This document shows, piece after piece, positions 25,101 through 39,800 of a stretch of DNA of 64,000 nt; positions within the stretch are counted from its first letter, which is position 1, and every line of letters starts with the position of its first letter. The notes below the pieces were generated by a model. That model was not told the DNA's origin and ran no database searches. It saw only the letters and a list, made by a program, of their open reading frames with translations. The translations under genes were made by a program, and so were the position numbers. The DNA lies in NCBI GenBank assembly GCA_025642075.2, contig JAODUO010000489.1, forward strand, positions 72,001 to 136,000, given 5' to 3'. This DNA is from Ridgeia piscesae (taxonomy: Eukaryota; Annelida; Polychaeta; Sabellida; Siboglinidae).

Positions 25101-28100
25101 AGATACACCAGTCCAGTCTTGGGATAGTCTCAGTCATGTACTGGACGACTGCAACTACATTCAGTTTATAGTAAGCACTTATTCCCTTATCTTACCTTAA
25201 AATCCAGGTGCATTATAGTACACATGGTGACAGCGCTAAACAACATTTTCTCGTTTTCTCAAATATATGAAACCGAGATAAAATTATATATACACGTATA
25301 TACATACATAGTTCTAGTTCTGACTGTTTCCGACACTCAACAGCATTCTATTAATTGACTAACCAGAACATCTCATTGCACTAGTCAGTCTTTTTCAGAA
25401 CATTTACACCAAGCCACCCTTTCTGTGGTGGCACTGAGGGTGGTCACTGCCACTGTACAGGGTCCTCAGTGGTTCTTTTACATCCCAAATTGATACTGGA
25501 CTGGCATTGAAGTGATTCTCTGATTCATGAGAGATATCATCCCCAATGTTAAGAGCCAGGTTCTGACATCAAATATACCATGCCGTCGCGACAGAGTATT
25601 GAACCCATGCCGCCGGAGTGCCAGGCGGGTCTGCTAACCACTACCCTATATCCACGCCTATCAAACTGAAAATATAAAATGATGAAAGAGCATACCTTCT
25701 GCCTCGTCGCTGTGCCAATCTTAACCCAGTCCATCTACACACTCCAAACAAGCTCTCATTGAGCCAGCCATTACCTGCTCCTGGTACTGTCACTGCTGTC
25801 ACTGCCAGAGCACTTGTCACCCAGTGCCTGTGACATCCCTCTCAGTACTGACACCTGGTGTAGCCATCCGTCTGGTAATGACCCGGCCTCTGACAGCAGG
25901 TAAGTTGGTCCTGCCACTCTCACTCACTCGGCCACCGAGACTGCACTCTGTGAGAGGGGAGAGAGTACACACCACACCACGCCTGGCAGGAAGCAATAAA
26001 AGCCACTGTGCAAATATACAGCCATAGTAAACTGTGTGTGTGAGTGAGAGCCAGACAGACACTGTGTACAGTGGGCATGTGTACACAGTTCACTGCTTTA
26101 TTACTCACTGGCCCTAACAGCCAGCCACTTCCTCCCCGGGTGGATGTGGGTAAACACACACGCACAGAGTACACATTGTCCTACAGTGTCCACTGGTCAA
26201 CATGGTCCTTGCAGAGGTCAACATGGATCTGTGCAGAACACATGGCCGACAATGGTCACCTTGTAGGCCCTAAATGGACTGGCAGTCCTGCTCTAGGTGT
26301 GTAGGTAGTAGGCAGGCCCTGCTTGTATTGTGTAGGCCCTGTTTCTATTGTGTAGGCCCTGTTTCTATTGTGCAGGCCCTGCTTCTATTGTGTAGGCCCT
26401 GCTTCTATGGTGTAGGCCCTGCTTCTATTGTGTAGGCCCTGTTTCTATTGCATAGGCCCTGTTTCTATTGTGTAGGCCGTTTCTATTGTATAGGCCCTGT
26501 TTTTATTGTGCAGGCCCTGTTTCTATTGCATAGGCCCTGTTTCTATTGTGTAGGCACTGTTTCTGTTGTGTAGGCCCTATTTCTATTGTGCAGGCCCTGC
26601 AATGACTACTGGTACTGCTCTAGCTGTGTAGGCCCTACTTCTATTGTGTATAGGCCCTGTTTCTATTGTGTAGGCCGTTTCTATTGTGTAGGCCCTGTTT
26701 CTATTGTGTAGGCCCTGTTTCTATTGTGCAGACCCTGCTTCTATTGCATAGGCCCTGTTTCTATTGTGTAGGCCCTGTTTCTATTGTGTAGGCCCTGTTT
26801 CTATTGTGCAGACCCTGCTTCTATTGCATAGGCCCTGTTTCTATTGTGTAGGCCCTGTTTCTATTGTGTAGGCCCTGTTTCTATTGTGCAGACCCTGCTT
26901 CTATTGCATAGGCCCTGCTTCTATTGTGTAGGCCCTGTTTCTATTGTATAGGGCCTGTTTCTATTGTGTAAGCCCTGTTTCTATTGTGTAGGCCCTGTTT
27001 CTATTGTATAGGCCCTGTTTCTATTGTGTAGGCCCTGTTTCTATTGCATAGGCCCTGTTTCTATTGTGTAGGCCCTGTTTCTATTGTGTAGGCCCTGTTT
27101 CTATTGCGTAGGCCCTGTTTCTATTGCGTAGGCCCTGTTTCTATTGTGTAGGCCCTGTTTCTATTGTGTAGGCCCTGTTTCTATTGTGCAGACGCTGCTT
27201 CTATTGCATAGGCCCTGCTTCTATTGTGTAGGCCCTGTTTCTATTGTATAGGGCCTGTTTCTATTGTGTAAGCCCTGTTTCTATTGTGTAGGCAATTAGG
27301 CACTATTCAACCCTTCTACAAATGTGTTTCCTGGTAAATCAAACAGGGCAAACATCATTACGAACGCAGTGATGTGATGTGACACAGATAATTCTATCTT
27401 CGAGACAGTGATTTCCGACCGACTGAAATATTCAAAGTCCTCATGAAACCAATCTTAGTGATGAGATGAGCCAATCATGCTGAGTCACTGTTACAACTGC
27501 AGGACGCTGTCTGTATCACCTACTGATGCTAGACGCATCAACTAAAGAAGAAACCATAATTCACCTGGTCATTGCCCCAGTGCACCCGAGTAAATTAATA
27601 TATCAAAGGGCGGATTCGAAATGAAATCACACACACAGATGAGGTGCATGTGAAAGGATTACGATGGTTAGCACTGCACAAACTGGGACGCCCGCTGATG
27701 AAGAAAAACAGGTTCTTTGTCTCCCGGGTGTCGTTAAATCTCTCCCTTTATGTGCTACTCTGTCAGTTGGCAATTGTCGTCTACTTCCATTAATGGTCCA
27801 GTGATTGCTCGCCGGGCAAACATCGACTGAGCAAATGTTGGTCGGTCGAGTCTTTGTTTGGCAAATGTCCGCCACTCACGCCACCAGGCTGCGCTAACGA
27901 AACTAAAACACTCAAGATGCCTTCCAGGTCAGCTTTATGATGACATTACGGGTGGCTTTACTCCCTGGCAGAGGAAGTGTGGTACTAAACGCAGCCAGGG
28001 GGCTCTGGCAGGGGGCATTCAAGGCACACTGCAGCTACACATGCATGCAAGCACATCTGTACATCCGTGTAAACACATCTACACAATGTCACATGCACGC

Positions 28101-31100
28101 AAACACAACTATGTAATATGTATCGATGTAAACACATCTACACATACATGTAAGCACATCTACACATACATGTAAACACATCTACACATACATGTAAACA
28201 CATCTACACAGTCATGAGCACAAAAACACAACTAAATATCAATACAAACACGACTGACTACACATCCACGTAACCACTTCTACACAGTCATGTGTACACA
28301 AACACAACCACATATCAATGTAAACACATCTAAACACGCATGTAAACACATCTACATGTTGATGTAAACACATCTACACGTACATGCAAACACAACTACA
28401 TGTTGATACAAACACACCTATACATACACACAAACACGTCTATAGCTATAGTATACATCTGTACAAACACATATATCCACACATGCCATCAGATTTACAC
28501 ACATATGCAAACACAGCATACACATGCGCTCATACACATAGTATGTGCAATGACACATGCACATCTACACATTGTATATTATATACATAAGTGCACAAAC
28601 ACATTTACAGCTACAAATGCACGCAAACACCATTCTGGTAAAAAGCCCTATTCAGACTGTCACATTCATCAGCTATCTCACAGCCATGTGGTGTGTAACA
28701 AAGTTCTGTGACATGACTTGGCTATTAAATGATAATAAGCAGGTGACCGGACTTGTGACCCTTTATAATTGTTAATGTTTTAGCTCTGCCACCTGGTAAT
28801 TACACTGCAACTCAGTCAGAACTCACAGGGATGCTAAACACATCACAGTGAAGTAACTTGCCATAACCTCACCAATAACATCACAGACATCCACGGCCCA
28901 GATAGAGGAAAGTTGGTATGCATTACCCCAAACCAATTGCAAATCAAACCCACTCATTTCCCGGCCTTGTCAACATCATGTCTCCCGGCCTTGTCAACAT
29001 CATGTCTCCTAGCTTGACGCTTGTCAGCATTACATCTCCCAGGCTTGGCTGAGCCTTGTCAACATTTGTATCCTGGCCTTGTCAGCATTACATGTCATCT
29101 CCCAGCCTTGTCAACATTTGTATCCTGGCCTTGTCAGCATTACATGTCATCTCCCAGCCTTGTCAACATTTGTATCCTGGCCTAGTCAGCATTACATGTC
29201 ATCTCCCAGCCTTGTCAACATTTGTATCCTGGCCTTGTCAGCATTACATGTCATCTCCCAGCCTTGTCAACATTTGTATCCTGGCCTAGTCAGCATTACA
29301 TGTCATCTCCCAGCCTTGTCAACATTTGTATCCTAGCCTAGTCAGCATTACATGTCATCTCCCAGCCTTGTCAACATTTGTATCCTGGCCTAGTCAGCAT
29401 TACATGTCATCGCCCAGCCTTGTCAACATTATGTATCCAGCCTAGTCAGCATTACATGTCATCTCCCAGCCTTGTCAACATTTGTATCCTGGCCTAGTCA
29501 GCATTACATGTCATCTCCCAGCCTTGTCAACATTTGTATCCTGGCCTAGTCAGCATTACATGTCATCTCCCAGCCTTGTCAACATTTGTATCCTGGCCTA
29601 GTCAGCATTACATGTCATCTCCCAGCCTTGTCAACATTTGTATCCTGGCCTAGTCAGCATTACATGTCATCTCGCAGCCTTGTCAACATTTGTATCCTGG
29701 CCTAGTCAGCATTACATGTCATCTCCCAGCCTTGTCAACATTTGTATCCTGGCCTAGTCAGCATTACATGTCATCTCCCAGCCTTGTCAACATTTGTATC
29801 CTGGCCTAGTCAGCATTACATGTCATCTCGCAGCCTTGTCAACATTTGTATCCTGGCCTAGTCAGCATTACATGTCATCTCCCAGCCTTGTCAACATTTG
29901 TATCCTGGCCTAGTCAGCATTACACGTCATCTCCCAGCCTTGTCAACATTTGTATCCTGGCCTAGTCAGCATTACATGTCATCTCCCAGCCTTGTCAACA
30001 TTATGTATCCAGCCTAGTCAGCATTACATGTCATCGCCCAGCCTTGTCAACATTTGTATCCTGGCCTAGTCAGCATTACATGTCATCTCCCAGCCTTGTC
30101 AACATTTGTATCCTGGCCTAGTCAGCATTACATGTCATCTCCCAGCCTTGTCAACATTTGTATCCTGGCCTAGTCAGCATTACATGTCATCTCCCAGCCT
30201 TGTCAACATTATGTATCCAGCCTAGTCAGCATTACATGTCATCTCCCAGCCTTGTCAACATTTGTATCCTGGCCTAGTCAGCATTACATGTCATCTCCCA
30301 GCCTTGTCAACATTATGTATCCAGCCTAGTCAGCATTACATGTCATCTCCCAGCCTTGTCAACATTTGTATCCTGGCCTAGTCAGCATTACATGTCATCT
30401 CCCAGCCTTGTCAACATTTGTATCCTGGCCTAGTCAGCATTACATGTCATCTCCCAGCCTTGTCAACATTTGTATCCTGGCCTAGTCAGCATTACATGTC
30501 ATCTCCCAGCCTTGTCAACATTTGTATCCTGGCCTAGTCAGCATTACATGTCATCTCCCAGCCTTGTCAACATTTGTATCCTGGCCTAGTCAGCATTACA
30601 TGTCATCTCCCAGCCTTGTCAACATTTGTATCCTGGCCTAGTCAGCATTACATGTCATCTCCCAGCCTTGTCAACATTTGTATCCTGGCCTAGTCAGCAT
30701 TACATGTCATCTCCCAGCCTTGTCAACATTATGTATCCAGCCTAGTCAGCATTACATGTCATCTCCCAGCCTTGTCAACATTTGTATCCTGGCCTAGTCA
30801 GCATTACATGTCATCTCCCAGCCTTGTCAACATTTGTATCCCAGGCCAAATCAGCATTACATGTCATCTCCCAGCCTTGTCAACATTTGTATCCTGGCCT
30901 AGTCAGCATTACATGTCATCTCCCAGCCTTGTCAACATTTGTATCCTGGCCTAGTCAGCATTACACGTCATCTCCCAGCCTTGTCAACATTTGTATCCTG
31001 GCCTAGTCAGCATTACATGTCATCTCCCAGCCTTGTCAACATTATGTATCCAGCCTAGTCAGCATTACATGTCATCCCCAGCCTTGTCAACATTTGTATC

Positions 31101-34100
31101 CTGGCCTAGTCAGCATTACATGTCATCTCCCAGCCTTGTCAACATTTGTATCCTGGCCTAGTCAGCATTACATGTCATCTCCCAGCCTTGTCAACATTTG
31201 TATCCTGGCCTAGTCAGCATTACATGTCATCTCCCAGCCTTGTCAACATTTGTATCCAGCCTAGTCAGCATTACATGTCATCTCCCAGCCTTGTCAACAT
31301 TTGTATCCTGGCCTAGTCAGCATTACATGTCATCTCCCAGCCTTGTCAACATTATGTATCCAGCCTAGTCAGCATTACATGTCATCTCCCAGCCTTGTCA
31401 ACATTTGTATCCTGGCCTAGTCAGCATTACATGTCATCTCCCAGCCTTGTCAACATTTGTATCCTGGCCTAGTCAGCATTACATGTCATCTCCCAGCCTT
31501 GTCAACATTTGTATCCTGGCCTAGTCAGCATTACATGTCATCTCCCAGCCTTGTCAACATTTGTATCCTGGCCTAGTCAGCATTACATGTCATCTCCCAG
31601 CCTTGTCAACATTTGTATCCTGGCCTAGTCAGCATTACATGTCATCTCCCAGCCTTGTCAACATTTGTATCCTGGCCTAGTCAGCATTACATGTCATCTC
31701 CCAGCCTTGTCAACATTTGTATCCTGGCCTAGTCAGCATTACATGTCATCTCCCAGCCTTGTCAACATTTGTATCCTGGCCTAGTCAGCATTACATGTCA
31801 TCTCCCAGCCTTGTCAACATTTGTATCCTGGCCTAGTCAGCATTACATGTCATCTCCCAGCCTTGTCAACATTTGTATCCTGGCCTAGTCAGCATTACAT
31901 GTCATCTCCCAGCCTTGTCAACATTTGTATCCTGGCCTAGTCAGCATTACATGTCATCTCCCAGCCTTGTCAACATTTGTATCCTGGCCTAGTCAGCATT
32001 ACATGTCATCTCCCAGCCTTGTCAACATTTGTATCCTGGCCTAGTCAGCATTACATGTCATCTCCCAGCCTTGTCAACATTTGTATCCTGGCCTAGTCAA
32101 AGCATTACATATCATCATAGCCCAGCCTTGTCAACATTTGTATCCTGGCCTAGTCAGCATTACATGTCATCTCCCAGCCTTGTCAACATTTGTATCCTAG
32201 CCTAGTCAGCATTACATGTCATCTCCCAGCCTTGTCAACATTTGTATCCTGGCCTAGTCAGCATTACATGTCATCTCCCAGCCTTGTCAACATTTGTATC
32301 CTGGCCTAGTCAGCATTACATGTCATCTCCCAGCCTTGTCAACATTTGTATCCTGGCCTAGTCAGCATTACATGTCATCTCCCAGCCTTGTCAACATTAT
32401 GTATCCAGCCTAGTCAGCATTACATGTCATCTCCCAGCCTTGTCAACATTTGTATCCTGGCCAGTCAGCATTACATGTCATCTCCCAGCCTTGTCAACAT
32501 TTGTATCCTGCCTAGTCAGCATCATGTCATCTCCCAGCCTTGTCAACATTGTATCCGCCTAGTCAGCATTACATGTCATCTCCCAGCCTTGTCAACATTT
32601 GTATCCTGGCCTAGTCAGCATTACATGTCATCTCCCAGCCTTGTCAACATTTGTATCCTGGCCTAGTCAGCATTACATGTCATCTCCCAGCCTTGTCAAC
32701 ATTTGTATCCTGGCCTAGTCAGCATTACATGTCATCTCCCAGCCTTGTCAACATTTGTATCCTGGCCTAGTCAGCATTACATGTCATCTCCCAGCCTTGT
32801 CAACATTTGTATCCTGGCCAGTCAGCATTACATGTCATCTCCCAGCCTTGTCAACATTTGTATCCTGGCCTAGTCAGCATTACATGTCATCTCCCAGCCT
32901 TGTCAACATTTGTATCCTGGCCTAGTCAGCATTACATGTCATCTCCCAGCCTTGTCAACATTTGTATCCTGGCCTAGTCAGCATTACATGTCATCTCCCA
33001 GCCTTGTCAACATTATGTATCCAGCCTAGTCAGCATTACATGTCATCTCCCAGCCTTGTCAACATTTGTATCCTGGCCTAGTCAGCATTACATGTCATCT
33101 CCCAGCCTTGTCAACATTTGTATCCTGGCCTAGTCAGCATTACATGTCATCTCCCAGCCTTGTCAACATTTGTATCCTGGCCTAGTCAGCATTACATGTC
33201 ATCTCCCAGCCTTGTCAACATTTGTATCCTGGCCTAGTCAGCATTACATGTCATCTCCCAGCCTTGTCAACATTTGTATCCTGGCCTAGTCAGCATTACA
33301 TGTCATCTCCCAGCCTTGTCAACATTTGTATCCTGGCCTAGTCAGCATTACATGTCATCTCCCAGCCTTGTCAACATTTGTATCCGCCTAGTCAGCATTA
33401 CATGTCATCTCCCAGCCTTGTCAACATTTGTATCCTGGCCTAGTCAGCATTACATGTCATCTCCCAGCCTTGTCAACATTTGTATCCTGGCCTAGTCAGC
33501 ATTACATGTCATCTCCCAGCCTTGTCAACATTTGTATCCTGGCCTAGTCAGCATTACATGTCATCTCCCAGCCTTGTCAACATTTGTATCCTGGCCTAGT
33601 CAGCATTACATGTCATCTCCCAGCCTTGTCAACATTTGTATCCTGGCCTAGTCAGCATTACATGTCATCTCCCAGCCTTGTCAACATTATGTATCAGGCC
33701 TAGTCAGCTTACTGTCATCTTGCCAGCTTGTCAACATTTGTATCCTGGCCTAGTCAGCATTACATGTCATCTCCCAGCCTTGTCAACATTTGTATCCTGG
33801 CCTAGTCAGCATTACATGTCATCTCCCAGCCTTGTCAACATTTGTATCCTGGCCTAGTCAGCATTACATGTCATCTCCCAGCCTTGTCAACATTTGTATC
33901 CTGGCCTAGTCAGCATTACATGTCATCTCCCAGCCTTGTCAACAATGGCTAGTCAGCTTGTGTCATCTTCCTGTTGTCATTACAGGTATGCATCAATGGC
34001 CTAGTCAGTTTACCATGTTCACAGTGCCAACCTTGTACGACTGTTGTATTCTGGCCTTTTGTTCAATGTGAAAGTTGTATACTTGCAGCATGGCAGAAGG

Positions 34101-36725
34101 TGTGTATTACCCTTGTTAGTTCATGGTAGAAGGTGTGTATTACCCTTGTTAGTTCATTGGTAGAAGGTGTGTATTACCCTTGTTAGTTCAATGGTAGAAT
34201 GTGTATTTCCCTTGTTAGTTCAATGGTAGAAGGTGTGTATTACACTTGTTACCCAGGGTAGCTCATTGGTAAGGTGTGTATTACCCTTGTTAGTTCAATG
34301 GCAGAAGGTGTGTATTACCCTTGTCTAGTTCAATGGCAGAAGGTGTGTATTACCCTTGTTAGTTCAATGGTAGGTGTGTATTACCCTTGTTAGTTCAATG
34401 TAGAAGGTGTATTACCCTTGTTAGTTCAATTAATGGATCCCTTGTTAGTCATTATGTATTCCCGTTAGTCAACAGGTGGGTATTACCCTTGTTAGTTCAA
34501 TGGTAGAAGGTGTGTATTTCCCGTTAGTTCAAATGTTGTATACCTGGTAGTCAATGGTAGGTGTATTCCCAGCTTGTAAATGGGATTCCTGTAGTCAATG
34601 GTAGAATGTGTATTCCATGTATTCAATGTATGTATCTGGCAATGTAGAGGGTGTATTCAATGTTCAATGGTAGAAGGTGTGTATTTTCTATATTTGTTTC
34701 AATGGTAGAAGGTGTATTTTCTATATTTGTTCAATGGTAGAAGGTGTGTATTTTCTATATTTGTTCAATGGTAGATCAGTTTTACCTAACATCTGCATGA
34801 TTATTACAACAGAGGGGAAAAGATGCACACTGCAAACGTCACTTTTAGAAGAATGCTTCATAAGTGAAGAAAAGTATTTTCTAATATGGTCATTGATAAG
34901 ACCCTGTTTTAAATCCCGCACACAGGTATTATTCACAGGATCGTGCTGGTTGCGATGGACTGACTGGCGGATGCAAACATCTACAGGAGAATGCCAAATG
35001 ATAATCTGATGCAAAACCAACTGTCAAGTAACAGGTCCCACACAGAGGGCGTAAAGGACCCCACGTGGACTCAGTGACACTGCAAATGAAACCAACCCAT
35101 CAGTGCTGATATCAAGTTGAAGTCGCCAATTACGCAACAGATATAGACACTGTCAGAAGTAATGATTACATAAAACATGCCTGGTAAAAACAATCATTCG
35201 GTTATTTCCTGATTAAATGTGGCAACTTGCCATCATTTAGCCAGTATTTGAAGGGTTTACTCACGCGGGCAGTTGAAACTTTCACATGGACAAACATACT
35301 GCTTATTGCCACGGGGTGTATTGTTATTTTACCCCTTTTAGGAAAAAACCCGCACTGGCCTCCACAAAAACTGTTAATGCAAACTGGAATGCAGGAATGC
35401 TGAAAGAACTGTACAAAAAAGCAACAGGAAATTGTTGACTCAATGTGGCTGTTTTTGAGATTTGACACCAATTAGGTTAGATATGACAGAAAATATTTAT
35501 TTACAGGCTGTTGCAATATGCCCAATTTAACATAGGACATCACTAGATTTAACAAGATTCAACAAGATTGCCACCTAGAGAATCAACTCTAGATGGCAGG
35601 TGGACAAGGAAGCCCTTTGGCTTATCGAGAGTCCAACCTATCTATCTAAAATGTAATGTATCCTACCTACCCTTCTGTTGTGTATGTAGATTGTATTTAT
35701 AAACATCAACCCTACTAGCACCTATACAAGCATCTGTTCCATTCTTTACTGGTTTTCTCTCTCATGAAAATGAGAATGCACTCAGATGTCACATGCTTGC
35801 CAAAAACCTTAAAAGAGCTCTTCACTGTTATTAAATAGGCCAACCTTCATAAAATTACACCTCTATGATTTTTAGCCTACTTTTATCAAGAAACTCTGAC
35901 TTTGCTATGAAATGTTACATGTGGAAATCAAAAGTACTACATTCTACTTAACAACAGTGTCATACAGCACTGGCCTGCCCAGCAGACACAGATGGATATC
36001 ACATGAAAGCTGGGTGACAAGCTGCTATTTATAACACACAGAGCTGGTTACAGCAGAACCAGTGAAAGATTGCAGGAGACTTATCACAGTCACCACCTAC
36101 CACAGGTAGTACTTTAGGCCCCAGCAGCCACTCCACTACATCCACACAACCACAGCCGACTGCTGACACAGGCTGATCATATCTCTTTTATAACGTATCG
36201 CGGGCGGTATTGATTTTGGAATTTTATACGTTTGCCTTCCAGAGTACCAGTCCAGTATTGCGGTCTGCTCCCAGCTATGCTGTCCTGTCAGGCCGTGCTG
36301 ACTGCTGAAGGTGTTGTAGTTAAGACTGCTGGTTCAGCTGCTGCAGCATCCAGCACAGCTGCCAATGACTGGGTGGGCACGCTGATTAAAAACCATAATT
36401 CTCTCTAATGTCAAGTAATGACCTATCCTTAATGCTCATATCAAATATCTATAAAATACAGAGTGAAGCTCTAGTCAGATGAGCAGCGAGTGCATGATCG
36501 CAGAGGTAGAGGTAGGGGTAGGGGTAGGGGGAGAGGGAGAGAGGGAGAGGGAGAGGGAGGGGAGGGGGAGGGGGGAGGGAGAGGGAGAGGGAGAGGGAGA
36601 GGGAGAGGGAGAGGGAGGGAGGGGAGGGGGAGGGGGAGGGGGAGGGGGAGGGGGAGGGGGAGAGGGGGAGAGGGGAGAGGGGGGAGAGGGGGAGAGGGGG
36701 AGAGGGGAGAGAGAGAGGAGAGAGG

Positions 36726-36757
<32 letters not shown>

Positions 36758-36763
36758 GAGAGA

Positions 36764-36804
<41 letters not shown>

Positions 36805-39800
36805 GAGAGAGAAACAGTGAGTGTGAGACGGAGTGAGAGTGAGAGGGGGAAGAAAGAGTGAGAGTGAGAGGAAGAGAGTGAGGGAGGGAGGTAGAGAGAG
36901 GGGGAGGGAGCGGGGGGAGAGAGAGCACGCTGCAATCACAGCTCACTCGCAGTGTTTCTTCACTCACATTAGATGCACATTAAAGTATGTCTATGTATAT
37001 ATGTAATATATAATGTATACACATAATCAGATGTCAGTAGGTATGCCTGTTTGTGCACTACGTTTGTGACCTAGACTAGGTAGTGTATGTCACTTGTAAA
37101 TAATACAGCATTTATTCAGTTTTTCATACACCTGTAACTATAGGCGACAAATATGCGTAACTACATATAGTATGACGTACGGTCCACATCCATTCATGCA
37201 GTTCGCTACTCATGTAATGTGTTAGCAAAACGGTAACACCCACGATTTATGAATCATCGCAATATATATTACTATTCATGCCAACAATTTCTCTTTTTTA
37301 CTAGTCAATCTATGTCCAGCCCGCTTTATTACTAGCCATCTCCTTTCTTTAATAACCAACCTTTTCCCAAATCCCTTCATTACCTGCCAACCCCTTTATT
37401 ACCTCTAGTTGACCTCTTTCCAATAACCTTCCTTCCCTGCCAACCCCCTCTTTAATAGACAACCAATTTCTGATTTCTTTCCTTACTTGTTTCCTCTTAA
37501 CTACCCTCCCTGCCGCCTCCCTACAACCCTCCTCCTTACCTCTGTGCCTGCCTGGTCTGTGCCTGAGTCGACTGGGGAGTGAGTGAGCTATGACAGTAGT
37601 CAGCCAGTAGCCTCTGTTATTTACCTAGCCTGGTGCTGTGAACATGTGGCGGCACATAGCCACGCCCTAAAGCCCCAACAAGATGGATGGACCTCCCTCC
37701 CACCCACCCACCCCCACACACACTAATGTGATCATTGAGACAACAGCTTTACAGCATGACACTGATAACTAACTTTCAGATTGATGGGAATGTTAACGTT
37801 TCATCAGATTATAAGGGAACGTTTAACTTTAAGATCTAACATTTTTACACAGCCCCTGTCACTATGTTGTTGATGTGCTCATCAATTTTCACCATGATCG
37901 CATACGTCCAGTTCTTTTAAAACACACCTGAGAGTGATGCCTGTCAATGTTTACTATAATAGCTGTGCTTATCTGTAAGCATGTGTTGTACAAAAAAGGT
38001 GGCAAAAAATCACTACAACAACTAGACTCTTCTGAATATGCATAATTCCGCTGCCAATACATTCAACCTGTTTGTATGCCTCATCTATAGCACTCGTTGC
38101 ACACAAAAAGGTTTATTTCAAATTCCAAGTATCACCAGTTTCTAGGTAGTACATTACAATGCAACAAAACAAGAAGGTCAACTGTACTACGACCTTCTAC
38201 TGTAGCTGTCAGTTGCAGTCAGATCAATTCCAAACACCATTCATAACACAAAATACTACGCAGCACCACAAGGAAACACAACTTTACAACCTGATCAGTG
38301 ATGCCATTCTACGACATAACACCCAGTATCTCGGATCTTTGAGTTTGTGTAGCCTAGGAGCAGACAGTTACACTGATTAAAAAAATAAAATTTATGCCTT
38401 TTGCATTTTTATCTGATTTGGGGATAATGGTTACTTTTATAAACATAAAACTGCGAGTAAAATTTTACAGACACAGGTTACCGGTAATCAATAATTTAAC
38501 TAACACAATAACGACTATGCAAATATTCATTACACATTTCTAATGTTATCAAATAATAAGTAGCACTTTGATGTCAAACACGAATTTGTTTTATTCAATC
38601 ATACTTACCTGGCAAAAGCCGAATCAAACCGTACCAAACACATGGCTAGAAAGACGTGTATTCAGAATAACTTGGCAGTAGGCAAGTCTGTGTCTCTCCT
38701 CAATCCTCAGTATTATATCAATCAAAGCTGAATAGAAAACATGCCTGGAGAGAGCCCGCCTGGGAGAGTGATGCCAGAGCTAGAGAGCCAGGGGCACTGA
38801 GTACTACTGCAGCTGCTACTGACTGACAGCTGTCAATCAAACACATCTTATGGCAGCAATTGGTCATCACAACATGAGCTCTGAATGAGATACAGCTAAT
38901 TCATATATACTGCTGTTTTAGTTACCTATTTATACTGCATGCTTATTATTATTATTATTTACAATCAGTATTCACTTAAATGTATTGTCTATCTTATTTT
39001 ATTTAACTATTCATGTTATTTATTAGTTTATTGGAATTATCTGTTTCATGTATTTGTTTCATGTATGCTTATACTTATTTTTTAAATACAATGTATATTA
39101 ATAATTTTCACACTTTTGAATAACCCAGGATTGTGAAACATATGTTGAAATAATTACCATACAATAATAAATAATTTAATTCTATGTGAACTTGTATTGT
39201 AGTCAGTCGGCTTCTTATCTCCCAACTTCCAACTGACCCAACAAAAACTTTATAAAAAAATTAGGGTAATCCAAAATTAGTACTGTTTTCGCAGTAATCA
39301 ACCCAACTAAAATCAGTCAGTTTAGCATTGATCCGGAGACAATCTGAGGAGAGGCGCCACAAACTACTGTCACCAGCGACACTTGTAACATAACAAAAGT
39401 AGAAAGTGAGAGAGATTGAGTGTGTGCAGGGATGAGGGAGTACCTGGCAGACTCTGCACAGACTGCAGGTGTAACACAAGTATGTGGGAGCCTGCAATGC
39501 TACACAGGTGGTCATCAACCATGATTAATGACTCTGATTAGTTTGCTCTGCTCCACAGGGGGGTCACTGCAGCTAAATCTACCAACACACCCATGCACAC
39601 AGCACACACACAAACAAACACATCAGCATGTAGCAGAGTGTGGGTGAGTAACAGTGGTCTATCATGGCTATATTATGTGTCACCCCAGTGCCCCCCCACC
39701 CTCCAGTGTAACCCTGACACAGCAGGACTGTCTATTTTTAACCCTGCTCTATAGAGATGAGGTGTCTCCATTGATTGAGGCTGCAAGTGTTAATTTGAGC

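Noticed and set aside
28960..33950. CRISPR-like regular repeats
   Set aside because: The whole 52-bp unit is conserved with no variable spacers, and the context is a eukaryotic intron. The same applies to the other arrays.
36485..36530. GGTAGGGGTAGGGG suggesting telomere-like repeats
   Set aside because: It is only the start of a GA/GGGAGA low-complexity tract and does not repeat TTAGGG.
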